Position numbers and translations under genes: made by a program. Under the pieces are notes generated by a model. It had not been told where the DNA came from and did not search any database. It saw only the letters and a program-made list of their open reading frames with translations. Positions 8,526 to 17,339 of a DNA stretch of 64,000 bases are shown piece after piece (position 1 is the first letter of the stretch; each line of letters begins with the position of its first letter). This DNA comes from CAYRJD01 sp965205925 (GTDB lineage: Bacteria; Actinomycetota; Acidimicrobiia; Acidimicrobiales; Poriferisodalaceae). The DNA is taken from the NCBI GenBank assembly GCA_965205925.1, contig OZ242183.1, positions 806,001 through 870,000 on the forward strand, read 5' to 3'.

Positions 8526-9833
8526 GTGGCCAATCTCCTAGAGCACGTTTGTTCCATGTACCGCTCGCTGCGTGCGGTGGCGCGCTTCGACAAGTTTGAG
8601 TTCAACACGACCAAACGCCGCCTAGCACGAGTGGCAGATGTGTCAGATCTGCGGAGCCTGGCACGGCGTCGCTTACCGGCGGGTTGTTTTGACTACATCG
8701 ATGGCGCAGCCGAAAATGAAACAACTGCCCAGCGAAACGTAGCTGCATTTGCTCGCTGGCAGTTCAACCCACGAGTGTTGCGTGACGTTTCAGCAGTTGA
8801 TACAAGCAGTCAGGTGCTAGGCCAGCGCGCGGAATTTCCACTGGTGATAGCCCCGACCGGTTTTAACCGCATCGCTTGCTCGCCAGGAGAGCTAGCGGTT
8901 GCCGCAGCTGCTGAACGAGCTGGCGTGCCATACACGTTGTCGTCTATGGGTACTCGCTCCATTGAAGAAGTTGCCGCTGTTAACAGCGGTCGAAAGATTT
9001 TTCAGGTCTACGTTTGGCGCGACCGCAAGCTGATGTCCGAGATGTTGGAGCGAGCTCTAGCTGCCAACTACGAGGCAATAATGATCACGGTAGACACAGC
9101 AGTGTTAGGCCGCCGTGAGCGAGATGTTCGGCGCGGTTTTACTTTGCCGCCGAAGCTGGGGGTCGACACGCTGCTACAAGGGTTGCTGCATCCCGGCTGG
9201 ACGTGGGATTTTCTTAACTCCGAACCAATCCAGTTTGCCAACGTGGTTGGCACCAATGCAGCCGATGGGTCCAACCCGGTGACGTTGTCTGATTACATCA
9301 ACTCACAGTTTGACCCTTCGCTTTCTTGGGATGACCTCGCGTGGTTTCGTGAGCGTTGGCCACACAAGATCATGTTGAAGGGGATTCAAAGCACTGCCGA
9401 CGCCAAGCTTGCAGCTGAAATTGGCATGGACGCCGTGATCTTGTCGAACCATGGCGGACGACAGCTTGATGGTGCACCGACTCCAGCCGATCTGATCAAG
9501 CCAGTGCGAGAGGTTCTGGGCGAGAGCAAAAAATCAACCGGAACTAACGGGACAAATCGTGTGCCAGAGCTGATCTGTGACGGAGGAGTGCGGCGCGGAA
9601 GTGACATTGTCAAGGCGTTAGCGCTGGGAGCGGATTCGGTGATGATCGGGCGAGCCTATTTTTATGCGCTAGCAGCGCTTGGAGAAGCAGGCGTTGACTG
9701 GGTGCTGAGCTTCATGCGTGACGGAATGATTCGCACCATGCAGCTAGCCGGGGTCACGTCGTGCGCAGAACTAACACTCGAACTGCTTGCCGAAATCAGG
9801 ACGCTAGAAAACCCAGATGGCTCAAGTGAATAA
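8526..9833 (+). CDS. FMN-dependent alpha-hydroxy-acid dehydrogenase/oxidase (LldD-like)
   Basis: TIM-barrel flavoenzyme of 435 residues that oxidises L-2-hydroxyacids such as lactate or glycolate. The FDYIDGAAENE segment near residue 55, IAPTGF, the QVYVWRD strand, ITVDTAVLGRRERD, and the SNHGGRQLDG active-site loop with catalytic His and Arg are all present; a GADSVMIGRAY phosphate-binding segment lies near the end. It starts at GTG. It matches the lactate/mandelate dehydrogenase family, but the substrate is uncertain and no lactate permease lies nearby. The mycofactocin paralogue MftD belongs to the same family, but no mycofactocin genes are seen here. Confidence 0.85.
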   Translation: MANLLEHVCSMYRSLRAVARFDKFEFNTTKRRLARVADVSDLRSLARRRLPAGCFDYIDGAAENETTAQRNVAAFARWQFNPRVLRDVSAVDTSSQVLGQRAEFPLVIAPTGFNRIACSPGELAVAAAAERAGVPYTLSSMGTRSIEEVAAVNSGRKIFQVYVWRDRKLMSEMLERALAANYEAIMITVDTAVLGRRERDVRRGFTLPPKLGVDTLLQGLLHPGWTWDFLNSEPIQFANVVGTNAADGSNPVTLSDYINSQFDPSLSWDDLAWFRERWPHKIMLKGIQSTADAKLAAEIGMDAVILSNHGGRQLDGAPTPADLIKPVREVLGESKKSTGTNGTNRVPELICDGGVRRGSDIVKALALGADSVMIGRAYFYALAALGEAGVDWVLSFMRDGMIRTMQLAGVTSCAELTLELLAEIRTLENPDGSSE

Positions 9834-9843
9834 CGGCGCCAGC

Positions 9844-10407
9844 ATGTCGTACGAACAGGTGGTGCTCACTGGTTTCATGGGCACCGGCAAGTCAACGGTT
9901 GGTGCTTTGCTAGCCGAGAGGCTCGGCTGGGAGGCCTGCGACACTGACGACCTGATCGTTGAGCGGCATGGACCGATAGCAAAGATTTTTGCAGAGAGAG
10001 GTGAAACCGCGTTCCGCGACTTGGAGCGAGAGATTGTCAAAGAGCAGGCGCCGCGTAAGCGATTGGTGATCAGCACTGGCGGTCGTTTATTGCTTGACAA
10101 GCAAAACGCAGCGTTACTTGGCGCCAGCAACGGCACCGCAACTCGAGTGTTCTGCCTCACCGCTGAGCCTGATGAGATCGCTAGGCGAATTGTTGCAGAG
10201 GCAAAAGAACTAACAGGCGTGACCCGACCGCTATTGGATCAGTCCAATCAAGACCAACCCAGCCAGCCAGATCCGCAGTCTCTGCTTGAGCGCATCACCA
10301 AATTGCTAGCCGAACGTGCCGAAGCATATGCCAAATACGAGCAAATTCGCACAGACGAAAAAACGCCTGAGCAGGTGGTTGACGAAATCTGTGCCAACCT
10401 GGGCTAG
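9844..10407 (+). CDS. Shikimate kinase-like P-loop kinase
   Basis: NMP-kinase-like protein of 187 residues. The Walker A GFMGTGKST is at the N terminus, followed by the shikimate-binding DTDD, the FRDLERE segment with the shikimate-contacting Arg, TRPLL in the lid, and a late Arg (RAEAYAKYEQ). These fit AroK, which phosphorylates shikimate in the chorismate pathway. The usual GGG motif is changed to STGGR, and the lid carries a Gln/Pro-rich insert, so a paralogue with another substrate is possible. No other aro genes are adjacent. The ATG at 9844 gives the standard short N terminus; an ATG at 9817 overlapping the upstream gene is an alternative. The stop codon abuts that of the convergent CoA-transferase. 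Confidence 0.75.
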   Translation: MSYEQVVLTGFMGTGKSTVGALLAERLGWEACDTDDLIVERHGPIAKIFAERGETAFRDLEREIVKEQAPRKRLVISTGGRLLLDKQNAALLGASNGTATRVFCLTAEPDEIARRIVAEAKELTGVTRPLLDQSNQDQPSQPDPQSLLERITKLLAERAEAYAKYEQIRTDEKTPEQVVDEICANLG

Positions 10408-11628
10408 CTAGTCCGTTGCAACGACCCCGCGCTCGGTCAGGTCTTTAATCGCTGCGTTGTCAAGCCCCAGTTCGTTTAGCAGTTCAACGGTGTGCTCACC
10501 CTTCTCCGGTGCGGGACCTTGCACGCCCACATCGGGTGAGGTATGAATTCTGAAAGGCGCGGCAATGGTGTCAAACTTCCCCGCCTTTGGATGTTCGATC
10601 GTCTCAAACGCACCAGACGCGCGCACCTGTGGATCAACAGCGGCCATCGCCGTGTCGTTGATCGGTGCCCATATGCAACGCTGCTCATCGAGCCGCTCAA
10701 CCCAATAATCGGATGGCTCAGTGCGCATCGTCTCATCTAGCGTTGCTAACAACGAACCGATGTTGCGATAGCGCTTGGAGCCATTGCTGTAATCCTCGTG
10801 GTTGATCAGATCCTCACGATCTAGTGCGGAACAAAAACGCTCCCAAGCGTTTCCAGTGTCAGGCATGGTGAACTGCAACCAACGGCCGTCGGCGCATTCG
10901 TATGCCTCCAACATCGGCGACAAGGCTCGTTCACGTGGGCGTTCGTTGGTTGGTCGGCCATCTACTAGAGCGGTCGCTAGGTCAAGTGCGATTGTCCAGG
11001 TAGCGGTTCGCAGAAGTGACGCTTCAACTACCTGCCCTTCACCGGTTAGATCTCTTGCTCTTAAACCAGTCATCAGTGCGGCGAACATTGCGATACCAGT
11101 GGTGTGATCACCCTGACCTGGTCGGGCATGTGGTGGGGTGCCTCCGGGTGAAATCGATGAGCCATGCAAGCCCGATCGTGAAAAGAAAGCGGTCACGTCG
11201 TAACCCGGTCGATCTATTTCATCACCCACTTCGCCGTATCCCGACAGAAGTCCGATCACTAGGTCGGGTTTGATGGCAAAAAGGCTGTCTGCATCAAGCC
11301 CAAAGCGCTTCCGTCGATCCGGCAGCAGATTGGTAAGCACGACATCCGCAGTGCCCACCAGCCGACGAGCAAGCTGCGAACCGTCAGGGTCTTCCAGGTT
11401 GATCTGGATTGATTTTTTGCCACGGTTGATGAATTGAAACGCGTGATCTGGGTTGTATGAGTTTTCGGGCAGCTTTGCTTGCTTCATCAGGCCGCGAATG
11501 GGATCGCCACCAACGGCCTCCACCTTGATTACTTCAGCTCCTAGATCGGCCATGATCGCAACTGAGGAAGGGCCGGCCGCGAAGTTTGCAAATTCAATTA
11601 CTCGAACACCTTCAAGCGGTGAGGTCAT
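10408..11628 (-). CDS. Class III CoA-transferase (CaiB/BaiF family)
   Basis: Formyl-CoA-transferase-like protein of 406 residues that moves CoA between carboxylic acids. The N terminus LEGVRVIEFANFAAGP, the ADLGAEVIKVE CoA-binding segment and FINRGKKSIQI are typical. The probable catalytic Asp lies in the GQGDHTTG segment near residue 180. The acids used cannot be inferred. The gene diverges from the PhyH-HpaB-GltB-ThDP run with about 112 nt between, so a joint pathway is possible. Its stop directly abuts that of the convergent shikimate kinase-like gene. Confidence 0.85.
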   Translation of the reverse strand: MTSPLEGVRVIEFANFAAGPSSVAIMADLGAEVIKVEAVGGDPIRGLMKQAKLPENSYNPDHAFQFINRGKKSIQINLEDPDGSQLARRLVGTADVVLTNLLPDRRKRFGLDADSLFAIKPDLVIGLLSGYGEVGDEIDRPGYDVTAFFSRSGLHGSSISPGGTPPHARPGQGDHTTGIAMFAALMTGLRARDLTGEGQVVEASLLRTATWTIALDLATALVDGRPTNERPRERALSPMLEAYECADGRWLQFTMPDTGNAWERFCSALDREDLINHEDYSNGSKRYRNIGSLLATLDETMRTEPSDYWVERLDEQRCIWAPINDTAMAAVDPQVRASGAFETIEHPKAGKFDTIAAPFRIHTSPDVGVQGPAPEKGEHTVELLNELGLDNAAIKDLTERGVVATD

Positions 11629-11740
11629 AGATCATGAGCCTAGTATTTGCCTTAAGACAGCATTCACACATGACAGAACCGGGGATGGTCATGAGTCCCG
11701 TTTCTTGAATGGCTTACGAGTGGTTACAGGAGATAACGCA

Positions 11741-12628
11741 ATGACGACAGAGGTAACACCCGAAGTTCAAGCCGAGTTCGAAGCCAACGGGGTTGTGAAA
11801 CTTGAGGGTGTGATAGGCACCGAATGGATTAATCGGTTTCTAGCTGACGCTGAGCGTCAGCTAGATCAAGACGGCGTTTGGGTTACCGACACCAACAAGG
11901 GTGCTTCGACAAACCGCTTGTTCACTACCCGCTATCGCTGGGAGACGAACGCTTTGGTAAACGAATTCATACACAAGTCTCCGATTGCGTCATTGGCGGG
12001 TCAACTGGTCGGCTCACCCACAATGCGGTTCTATTTTGATCACCTGCTAATCAAAGAACCTCGCACTCAAAATCCCACACCCTGGCACCAAGACATCGGG
12101 TACTGGCCGTTTCTAGGACATCAAATCGTGTCGGCTTGGGTGCCAATGACCGCCGCAAAAGTTAGTGATAGCTCGCTTGAATTTGTGAAAGGTTCACACG
12201 CCTGGAATGCTTACTACGCTCCGGAATCGTTCGACGGCAAGACCGGTTGGGCGGAGGAATTTAAAGGCGAAAAAATGCCCGACATTCAAGCTGTTCGTGA
12301 GCAAGCACTAAACAACGGGAGCAACGAAGCTGCCGAAAACGAGGCTGTCAGCGATGGCACCGAGCGCAAGTACGACATCATTGGGTTTGACGTGGAGCCG
12401 GGTGACGCCATCTTCTTTTCGGCTTGGACCATTCACTGGTCGCCAGGCAATGAAGGAGACCACCGGCGAGTGGCGTTTTCAACCCGCTGGCTAGGTCAAG
12501 ACACGACATGGTTTCCTCATCAAGGCTGCGACCCAACCGTTACCCAACAAGACACGACCGCAGTGCCTGGGCAGTACCCCGCTGACGATGATCGCTTCCC
12601 ACTGGTTTACGTGGCCGAGAAAAGTTGA
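11741..12628 (+). CDS. Phytanoyl-CoA dioxygenase (PhyH) family protein
   Basis: Fe(II)/2-oxoglutarate-dependent oxygenase of 295 residues. The metal-binding triad is visible as His and Asp in TPWHQDIGYWP near residue 110 and a distal His in WTIHWSPGN near residue 230, followed by a basic residue (RRVAFSTRW) suited to 2-oxoglutarate. The double-stranded beta-helix length is normal. It hydroxylates an unknown substrate. The start is an ATG preceded by an AGGAGA ribosome-binding site at about 11729-11734; the frame is open upstream without support. It is the first gene of a compact run; the HpaB-type gene starts 9 nt after its stop. Confidence 0.87.
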   Translation: MTTEVTPEVQAEFEANGVVKLEGVIGTEWINRFLADAERQLDQDGVWVTDTNKGASTNRLFTTRYRWETNALVNEFIHKSPIASLAGQLVGSPTMRFYFDHLLIKEPRTQNPTPWHQDIGYWPFLGHQIVSAWVPMTAAKVSDSSLEFVKGSHAWNAYYAPESFDGKTGWAEEFKGEKMPDIQAVREQALNNGSNEAAENEAVSDGTERKYDIIGFDVEPGDAIFFSAWTIHWSPGNEGDHRRVAFSTRWLGQDTTWFPHQGCDPTVTQQDTTAVPGQYPADDDRFPLVYVAEKS

Positions 12629-12637
12629 GAAAAGCTG

Positions 12638-14101
12638 ATGCCGATTAGAAACGGATCCCAAGTAATAGAGCGGCTGCGAAACGAGCCACCCAACCTTTGG
12701 GTCGCCGGAGAACAGGTAACCGACCCCACCACGCATCCAGCTACGCGTAACGGTGTGGCAAGCCTGGCCGCTTTGTATGACATACAGAGTGACCCGCTTC
12801 GCTCTGATGTCATGACCACAACCAGTCCCTCCACCGGAGATCGGGTTGGCATGAGCTACATCATTCCTCAGACCATCGAAGATCTGGAGCGCCGTTCGCA
12901 AATGCATCGAGTGTGGGCGGATGCGTCGCTGGGTTTTCTTGGACGCTCACCGGACTATCTCAACGTAAACGTGATGGCAGCGGGTACGGCCAGGCCCTAC
13001 TTCAACGCAGCCAAAGCTGGTTATGGCGACAACATGGCTGCCTATTTCGAATACGCGCGAGAAAATGACCTGGCGCTTACGCATGCCGTGACGCACCCGC
13101 AGATTGATCGCTCTAAACCAGTTAACGAACTGGACGACCCTTTCACAGCCCTTGGGATAGTTGAAGAGCGCAGTGACGGGATCATCGTGCGAGGGGCACG
13201 CATGCTGGCCACGCTTCCGATCTCTGACGAGATTCTCATCTTCCCTTCCACCGTTGTTCAAGGTGGCGATGACATGGGCCCTTACGCACTTGGTTTCGCT
13301 CTACCCAATAACACACCAGGGCTCACGTTTCAGTGTCGCGAACCGCTTGATCTAGGTCGCAGCCGTGCCGATCATCCGCTAGGTGCTCGCTTCGACGAGC
13401 TCGATGCGATGGTCGTCTTCGACAACGTGTTCGTGCCGCAGGAAAGAATATTTCTCGCCGGTGATGTGCAAGCTGCCAACCAGGCTTATGCACATACCGG
13501 AGCCGTTTTGCATATGGCTCACCAGGTGGTCAACCTCAAGATTATTAAGACCGAAGCCATCTTGGGAACCCTGCAGGCGATCATTGACATGATCGGCAGT
13601 GGTGCTTACCCGCACGTGCAAGAGATGGTCGCAGAAGTAATCGTCGTACTGGAGATAATGAAAGCTCTAAAGGTGGCGTCCGAACAGGGTGCGACCATGA
13701 ACGAGTACGGCGTTATGACGCCAGCGCGCGGCCCACTTGATGCTGCTCGCAACTATTATCCGAGCGCGCATGCGCGGCTGTGCGAGATTTTGCAGTTATG
13801 CGGATCAAGCGGGTTGATCATGATTCCTACCGAAGCCGACCGCCACGGACCAATAGGTGCAAGTATTGACAAGTATCTGCAGGCGCGCGGTGGCAGCGCG
13901 TACGAACGCTTGAAGTTGTTTCGTCTGGCGTGGGACATGTCTCTATCTGGGTTTGGCGGGCGACAAGGACTGTATGAGCGATTTTTCTTTGGAGACCCAA
14001 CCCGTATGAGGCATGCGCTCTACAATGTTTACGACAGCAGTGCTCACGTAAAACGCGTGAAAGCGTTTCTCGAAAATGAAGACTGGCCAACTATCGCCTA
14101 G
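12638..14101 (+). CDS. 4-hydroxyphenylacetate 3-hydroxylase (HpaB) family flavin oxygenase
   Basis: Large-component, acyl-CoA-dehydrogenase-fold hydroxylase of 487 residues that would use reduced FAD supplied by a separate reductase. The HpaB N-terminal domain includes the HRVWADASLGFLGRSPDY segment near residue 90. The central ALTHAVTHPQIDRSK stretch corresponds to the conserved HpaB region around the flavin/substrate site, and the C-terminal helical domain contains DKYLQARG and FRLAWDMSLSGFGGRQ. The substrate is probably phenolic by family habit, but this is not shown. No HpaC reductase gene is seen nearby. It is nine bases after the PhyH gene and seven before the glutamate-synthase-like gene. 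Confidence 0.87.
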   Translation: MPIRNGSQVIERLRNEPPNLWVAGEQVTDPTTHPATRNGVASLAALYDIQSDPLRSDVMTTTSPSTGDRVGMSYIIPQTIEDLERRSQMHRVWADASLGFLGRSPDYLNVNVMAAGTARPYFNAAKAGYGDNMAAYFEYARENDLALTHAVTHPQIDRSKPVNELDDPFTALGIVEERSDGIIVRGARMLATLPISDEILIFPSTVVQGGDDMGPYALGFALPNNTPGLTFQCREPLDLGRSRADHPLGARFDELDAMVVFDNVFVPQERIFLAGDVQAANQAYAHTGAVLHMAHQVVNLKIIKTEAILGTLQAIIDMIGSGAYPHVQEMVAEVIVVLEIMKALKVASEQGATMNEYGVMTPARGPLDAARNYYPSAHARLCEILQLCGSSGLIMIPTEADRHGPIGASIDKYLQARGGSAYERLKLFRLAWDMSLSGFGGRQGLYERFFFGDPTRMRHALYNVYDSSAHVKRVKAFLENEDWPTIA

Positions 14102-14108
14102 GAGTTTT

Positions 14109-15632
14109 ATGTCGACATTTTGGACGGTTGTTGTGTGGGTACTGATTGCGATCGGTGCACTGCTTGTGCTACTGGCAATCCACGACATATTCCAAAAGAA
14201 GCACACCATCTTGCGCAACTATCCCGTTGTCGGCCATTTGCGTTTCCTGTTGGAAAAAATCGGTCCCGAGTTGAGGCAATACGTCGTCGCTTCAAATGAC
14301 GAAGAACGGCCCTTTAATCGTGACGAACGCCGCTGGGTATACGCCACATCAAAACAAGAGAACGCTTACTTTGGCTTCGGAACCGCAGCAGAAGTACTCC
14401 AGCCTGGGCATATAACCATTCGACACAGCCCGTTTCCGCTTGGTAAAGCTGTGCCCGATGGTGCACCAGTGCCTAGCGGCAAGATTCTGGGTGGCTGGCG
14501 CAACAGGCCTGGCAAGTTTCAACCACCATCGGTCGTAAACATCTCTGCCATGAGTTTTGGCGCGCTGTCTTGGTCGGCCGTTCATGCCTTAAACGAAGGC
14601 TCGCTGAAAGCCAACTGCATGCACAACACCGGCGAGGGTGGAATTTCTGACTGCCATCGCCAAGGAGCCGATCTGATCTACCAGGTCGGAACCGGCTACT
14701 TCGGGTGTCGTGACGAGAGCGGGAAATTTTCGATTGAGCGTTTCGAAGAGACGGTCAAATCGGCCAATGTGAAGGCAGTTGAACTGAAGCTATCTCAAGG
14801 TGCCAAACCCGGTGTAGGAGGATTGCTACCTGGCGCAAAGGTGACGGAAATCATCGCTAAGGCTCGCGGCGTACCGGTGGGTATAGACGTCGCCAGTCCT
14901 AGCCGCCATACGGCATTCAGCAATGTTGAAGAGTTGGTGGAGTTTGTTGAAAAGCTGGCGGACGTGTCCGGACTACCGATAGGGATCAAGTCAGCGGTCG
15001 GGCAAGAACCATTTTGGACTGAGTTGGCAAACCGCATGGCGCAGACCAGCTCGGGTCCAGATTTCGTGACCATTGATGGAGCCGAAGGAGGCACCGGTGC
15101 GGCTCCGCTGGTGTTTAGTGATCACGTGGCGCTGCCGTTTTGGCAGGCATTTGCTGTGATTCATCGTGCATTCGGTGAGGCAGACCTGCACGAGAAGGTC
15201 GTGTTCATTGGGTCAGGCAAGCTGGGGTATCCAGCACCTGCCGCCATGGCCTTAAATGTGGGCGTAGACATGATCAACGTTGCGCGTGAAGCAATGATGT
15301 CCATCGGTTGCATTCAGGCACAACGCTGCCATACCGGGCACTGCCCGACAGGGGTAGCAACTCAGGGCGGCTGGCTGGCACGCGGTATTGATCCGACTCT
15401 CAAAAGCGAGCGACTTGCTAACTACGTGCGAGGCCTGCGTAAGGAGTTACTGCGCCTAGCCGATGCGTGCGGGGTGGAACATCCTGGTCTAATCGGTGCG
15501 GAGAACATCGGGGTGGTTGACACACATGGCACGTTGAAGCCGGTCCACGAGCTCTACGACCTTGACGAAAACTGCACTCATAGCGAGGGTCGCACCGAAA
15601 ACTTGCGGACTTGTATGACTCAAGTGGCCTAA
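14109..15632 (+). CDS. FMN-binding glutamate synthase-like protein with N-terminal membrane anchor
   Basis: A 507-residue stand-alone synthase domain of the GltB type. An N-terminal membrane helix (about residues 5-27) is followed by the FMN-barrel with MSFGALSWSAVHAL, NTGEGGISDCHRQG, KPGVGGLLPG and IDGAEGGTGAAP. The iron-sulfur cysteines are in CIQAQRCHTGHCPTGVATQ (C-x5-C-x4-C). It lacks the class II glutaminase domain and the C-terminal GXGXG domain of true glutamate synthase, so it may aminate or reduce another substrate. The ATG at 14109 follows an AGGAG site that overlaps the upstream stop; the next gene starts 3 nt after its own stop, implying one transcript. Confidence 0.87.
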   Translation: MSTFWTVVVWVLIAIGALLVLLAIHDIFQKKHTILRNYPVVGHLRFLLEKIGPELRQYVVASNDEERPFNRDERRWVYATSKQENAYFGFGTAAEVLQPGHITIRHSPFPLGKAVPDGAPVPSGKILGGWRNRPGKFQPPSVVNISAMSFGALSWSAVHALNEGSLKANCMHNTGEGGISDCHRQGADLIYQVGTGYFGCRDESGKFSIERFEETVKSANVKAVELKLSQGAKPGVGGLLPGAKVTEIIAKARGVPVGIDVASPSRHTAFSNVEELVEFVEKLADVSGLPIGIKSAVGQEPFWTELANRMAQTSSGPDFVTIDGAEGGTGAAPLVFSDHVALPFWQAFAVIHRAFGEADLHEKVVFIGSGKLGYPAPAAMALNVGVDMINVAREAMMSIGCIQAQRCHTGHCPTGVATQGGWLARGIDPTLKSERLANYVRGLRKELLRLADACGVEHPGLIGAENIGVVDTHGTLKPVHELYDLDENCTHSEGRTENLRTCMTQVA

Positions 15633-15635
15633 ACA

Positions 15636-17321
15636 ATGCCCACAAAAACTAAATCAATGACAGGCGGCGAAGCCGTTGCCGAGGCGTTGGCCATGGTTGG
15701 TGTACGACACGTGTTCGGCATTGTCAGCGTTCACAACCTGCCGATCTACCAAGCGCTAACACATCACCGTGACATTGAACTAGTAAACGTTCGCCACGAG
15801 CAAGCCGCGGCACACGCAGCCGACGCCTGTTCTCGCGCAACAGGTGAGCTAACAGCGGTGGTTGCCTCTACCGGACCCGGTGCCGCAAACGCCTTGCCCG
15901 GTATCTACGAGGCGGCCTTCGCAAGCTCGCGTGTTCTGTTGATTACCGGCCAGACCGAATCATTCTTTTACGGCAAAGCCAAGGGCTTCTTGCATGAGAA
16001 TGAACGTCAGCGCGAAATGCTGGGATCGGTATGTCGCACGGTTGCATCGGTAAGACATGCCGAGGAAATTCCCACTGACATCATGCGGGTGGCCTATGAC
16101 ATCTGCTCCGGAACTCCACAACCAGGTGCGGTTGAAATACCAATAGACCTGCAGTACAAAAAATCACAGGTGCGAATTCCTGCATGGTCGCCCCCCGAAA
16201 GAGTTGTGCCCGACCCAGCAGTTCTAGATGACGCCGCGCAGAGGCTTATCAACGCAAACCGGCCGCTCATTTGGGCTGGCGGCGGAGTGAACACCGCTGG
16301 TGCCTCAAATGAGCTAACCGAGCTGGCTGAACTATTGGGAGCTTGCGTTGTTACCAGCATCGAAGGTCGCGGTGCCATAGCCGAAGATCACGAGTTGAGC
16401 CTGGGATTTTGCTCGGATCGACGCGCCATGGACGAAGTATTTGAAGAGGCTGACCTGCTGCTAGCGGTGGGCACGCGGTTTCAAAACTATGCAACGCGTG
16501 TGTGGAAGCTACCGCTACCTGCAGAGCTGATCCATATGGATGCCGATCCGGGAGTTATAGGGCTCAACTATCCGACTGCGCTGTCGATAGTGACCGACGC
16601 CAAGCTTGGCTTGGCAGGTTTGCTTGAGCGGCTTAGAGACACTGCAAACGATCTGCCTAACACCGATCCTGGTTTCGTGGATCGTGCGCGCAAATGTCGC
16701 GTTGGCGACGATGAGCAACTGCGCTCAGAAATCGGACCCGATCACGGTGCAATCTGCGACATCATTCGCAAGGTGCTGCCGAGCGATGGACTAATCGTGC
16801 GTGACTCCACCGTACCTACCTACATGTGGGGGAATCGTTTACTACCGATTGTGCAAAGCCGAACCTCCATACGACCTGGAGCTGTAGCGATTGGGCCAGG
16901 GGTACCGATGGGTATCGGTGCCGCGGTTGGCAGCGGTTCTGCGACAGTCGTCATGCAAGGAGACGGTGGACTGCTTTTGTCAGTAGGAGAACTGTCGGCC
17001 TGCGTTGAACACAACCTGGGAGTCATAGTGCTGGTGTTCAATGACGGTGGTTATGGCGTGTTACGCCTGATTCAGGACGCGCTTTTTGGAGATCATCCAG
17101 GCACAGATCTATCCCGCACCGACTTCGCAGCAGTGGCGTCAGGCATGGGTATGTCTGCGCAAACCGTGAGCGGGGTGAGCGAGTTTGAACCCGCTTTTAG
17201 CCAAGCGGTAGAGCGAGCCCTGGAAGGAATGGGTCCAACCTTGCTGGATATCGATATGGCATCACTGGCGCCAATCACGATGCAGATTCCGGCACACCAG
17301 CGCCGAAGTACCGAGGATTAA
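15636..17321 (+). CDS. Thiamine diphosphate-dependent enzyme (acetolactate synthase-like)
   Basis: A 561-residue member of the ThDP decarboxylase/carboligase superfamily with the three domains in order: Pyr domain with the catalytic Glu in VRHEQAAAHAAD near residue 52, a central domain with PLIWAGGGVNTAG, and a PP domain with the ThDP/Mg motif running from GDGG to FNDGGYG. The family holds acetolactate synthase, benzoylformate decarboxylase, oxalyl-CoA decarboxylase and sulfoacetaldehyde acetyltransferase; I cannot choose among them. There is no adjacent ilvN-type regulatory subunit, which argues against a biosynthetic acetolactate synthase. It closes the four-gene run and is convergent with nhaA, 18 nt away. 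Confidence 0.87.
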   Translation: MPTKTKSMTGGEAVAEALAMVGVRHVFGIVSVHNLPIYQALTHHRDIELVNVRHEQAAAHAADACSRATGELTAVVASTGPGAANALPGIYEAAFASSRVLLITGQTESFFYGKAKGFLHENERQREMLGSVCRTVASVRHAEEIPTDIMRVAYDICSGTPQPGAVEIPIDLQYKKSQVRIPAWSPPERVVPDPAVLDDAAQRLINANRPLIWAGGGVNTAGASNELTELAELLGACVVTSIEGRGAIAEDHELSLGFCSDRRAMDEVFEEADLLLAVGTRFQNYATRVWKLPLPAELIHMDADPGVIGLNYPTALSIVTDAKLGLAGLLERLRDTANDLPNTDPGFVDRARKCRVGDDEQLRSEIGPDHGAICDIIRKVLPSDGLIVRDSTVPTYMWGNRLLPIVQSRTSIRPGAVAIGPGVPMGIGAAVGSGSATVVMQGDGGLLLSVGELSACVEHNLGVIVLVFNDGGYGVLRLIQDALFGDHPGTDLSRTDFAAVASGMGMSAQTVSGVSEFEPAFSQAVERALEGMGPTLLDIDMASLAPITMQIPAHQRRSTED

Positions 17322-17339
17322 GAAGAACCAGATCTTCTA

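Noticed and set aside
8526..9833. Mycofactocin-associated MftD
   Set aside because: The family fits, but no mftA, B, C, E or F genes are nearby; only a generic 2-hydroxyacid dehydrogenase assignment is supported.
14109..15632. Genuine glutamate synthase large subunit
   Set aside because: The glutaminase domain and C-terminal GXGXG domain are absent, and a membrane helix is present instead.
15636..17321. Biosynthetic acetolactate synthase (ilvB)
   Set aside because: No ilvN or ilvC follows, and the context is an oxygenase/flavoprotein run, so the specific name is not supported.
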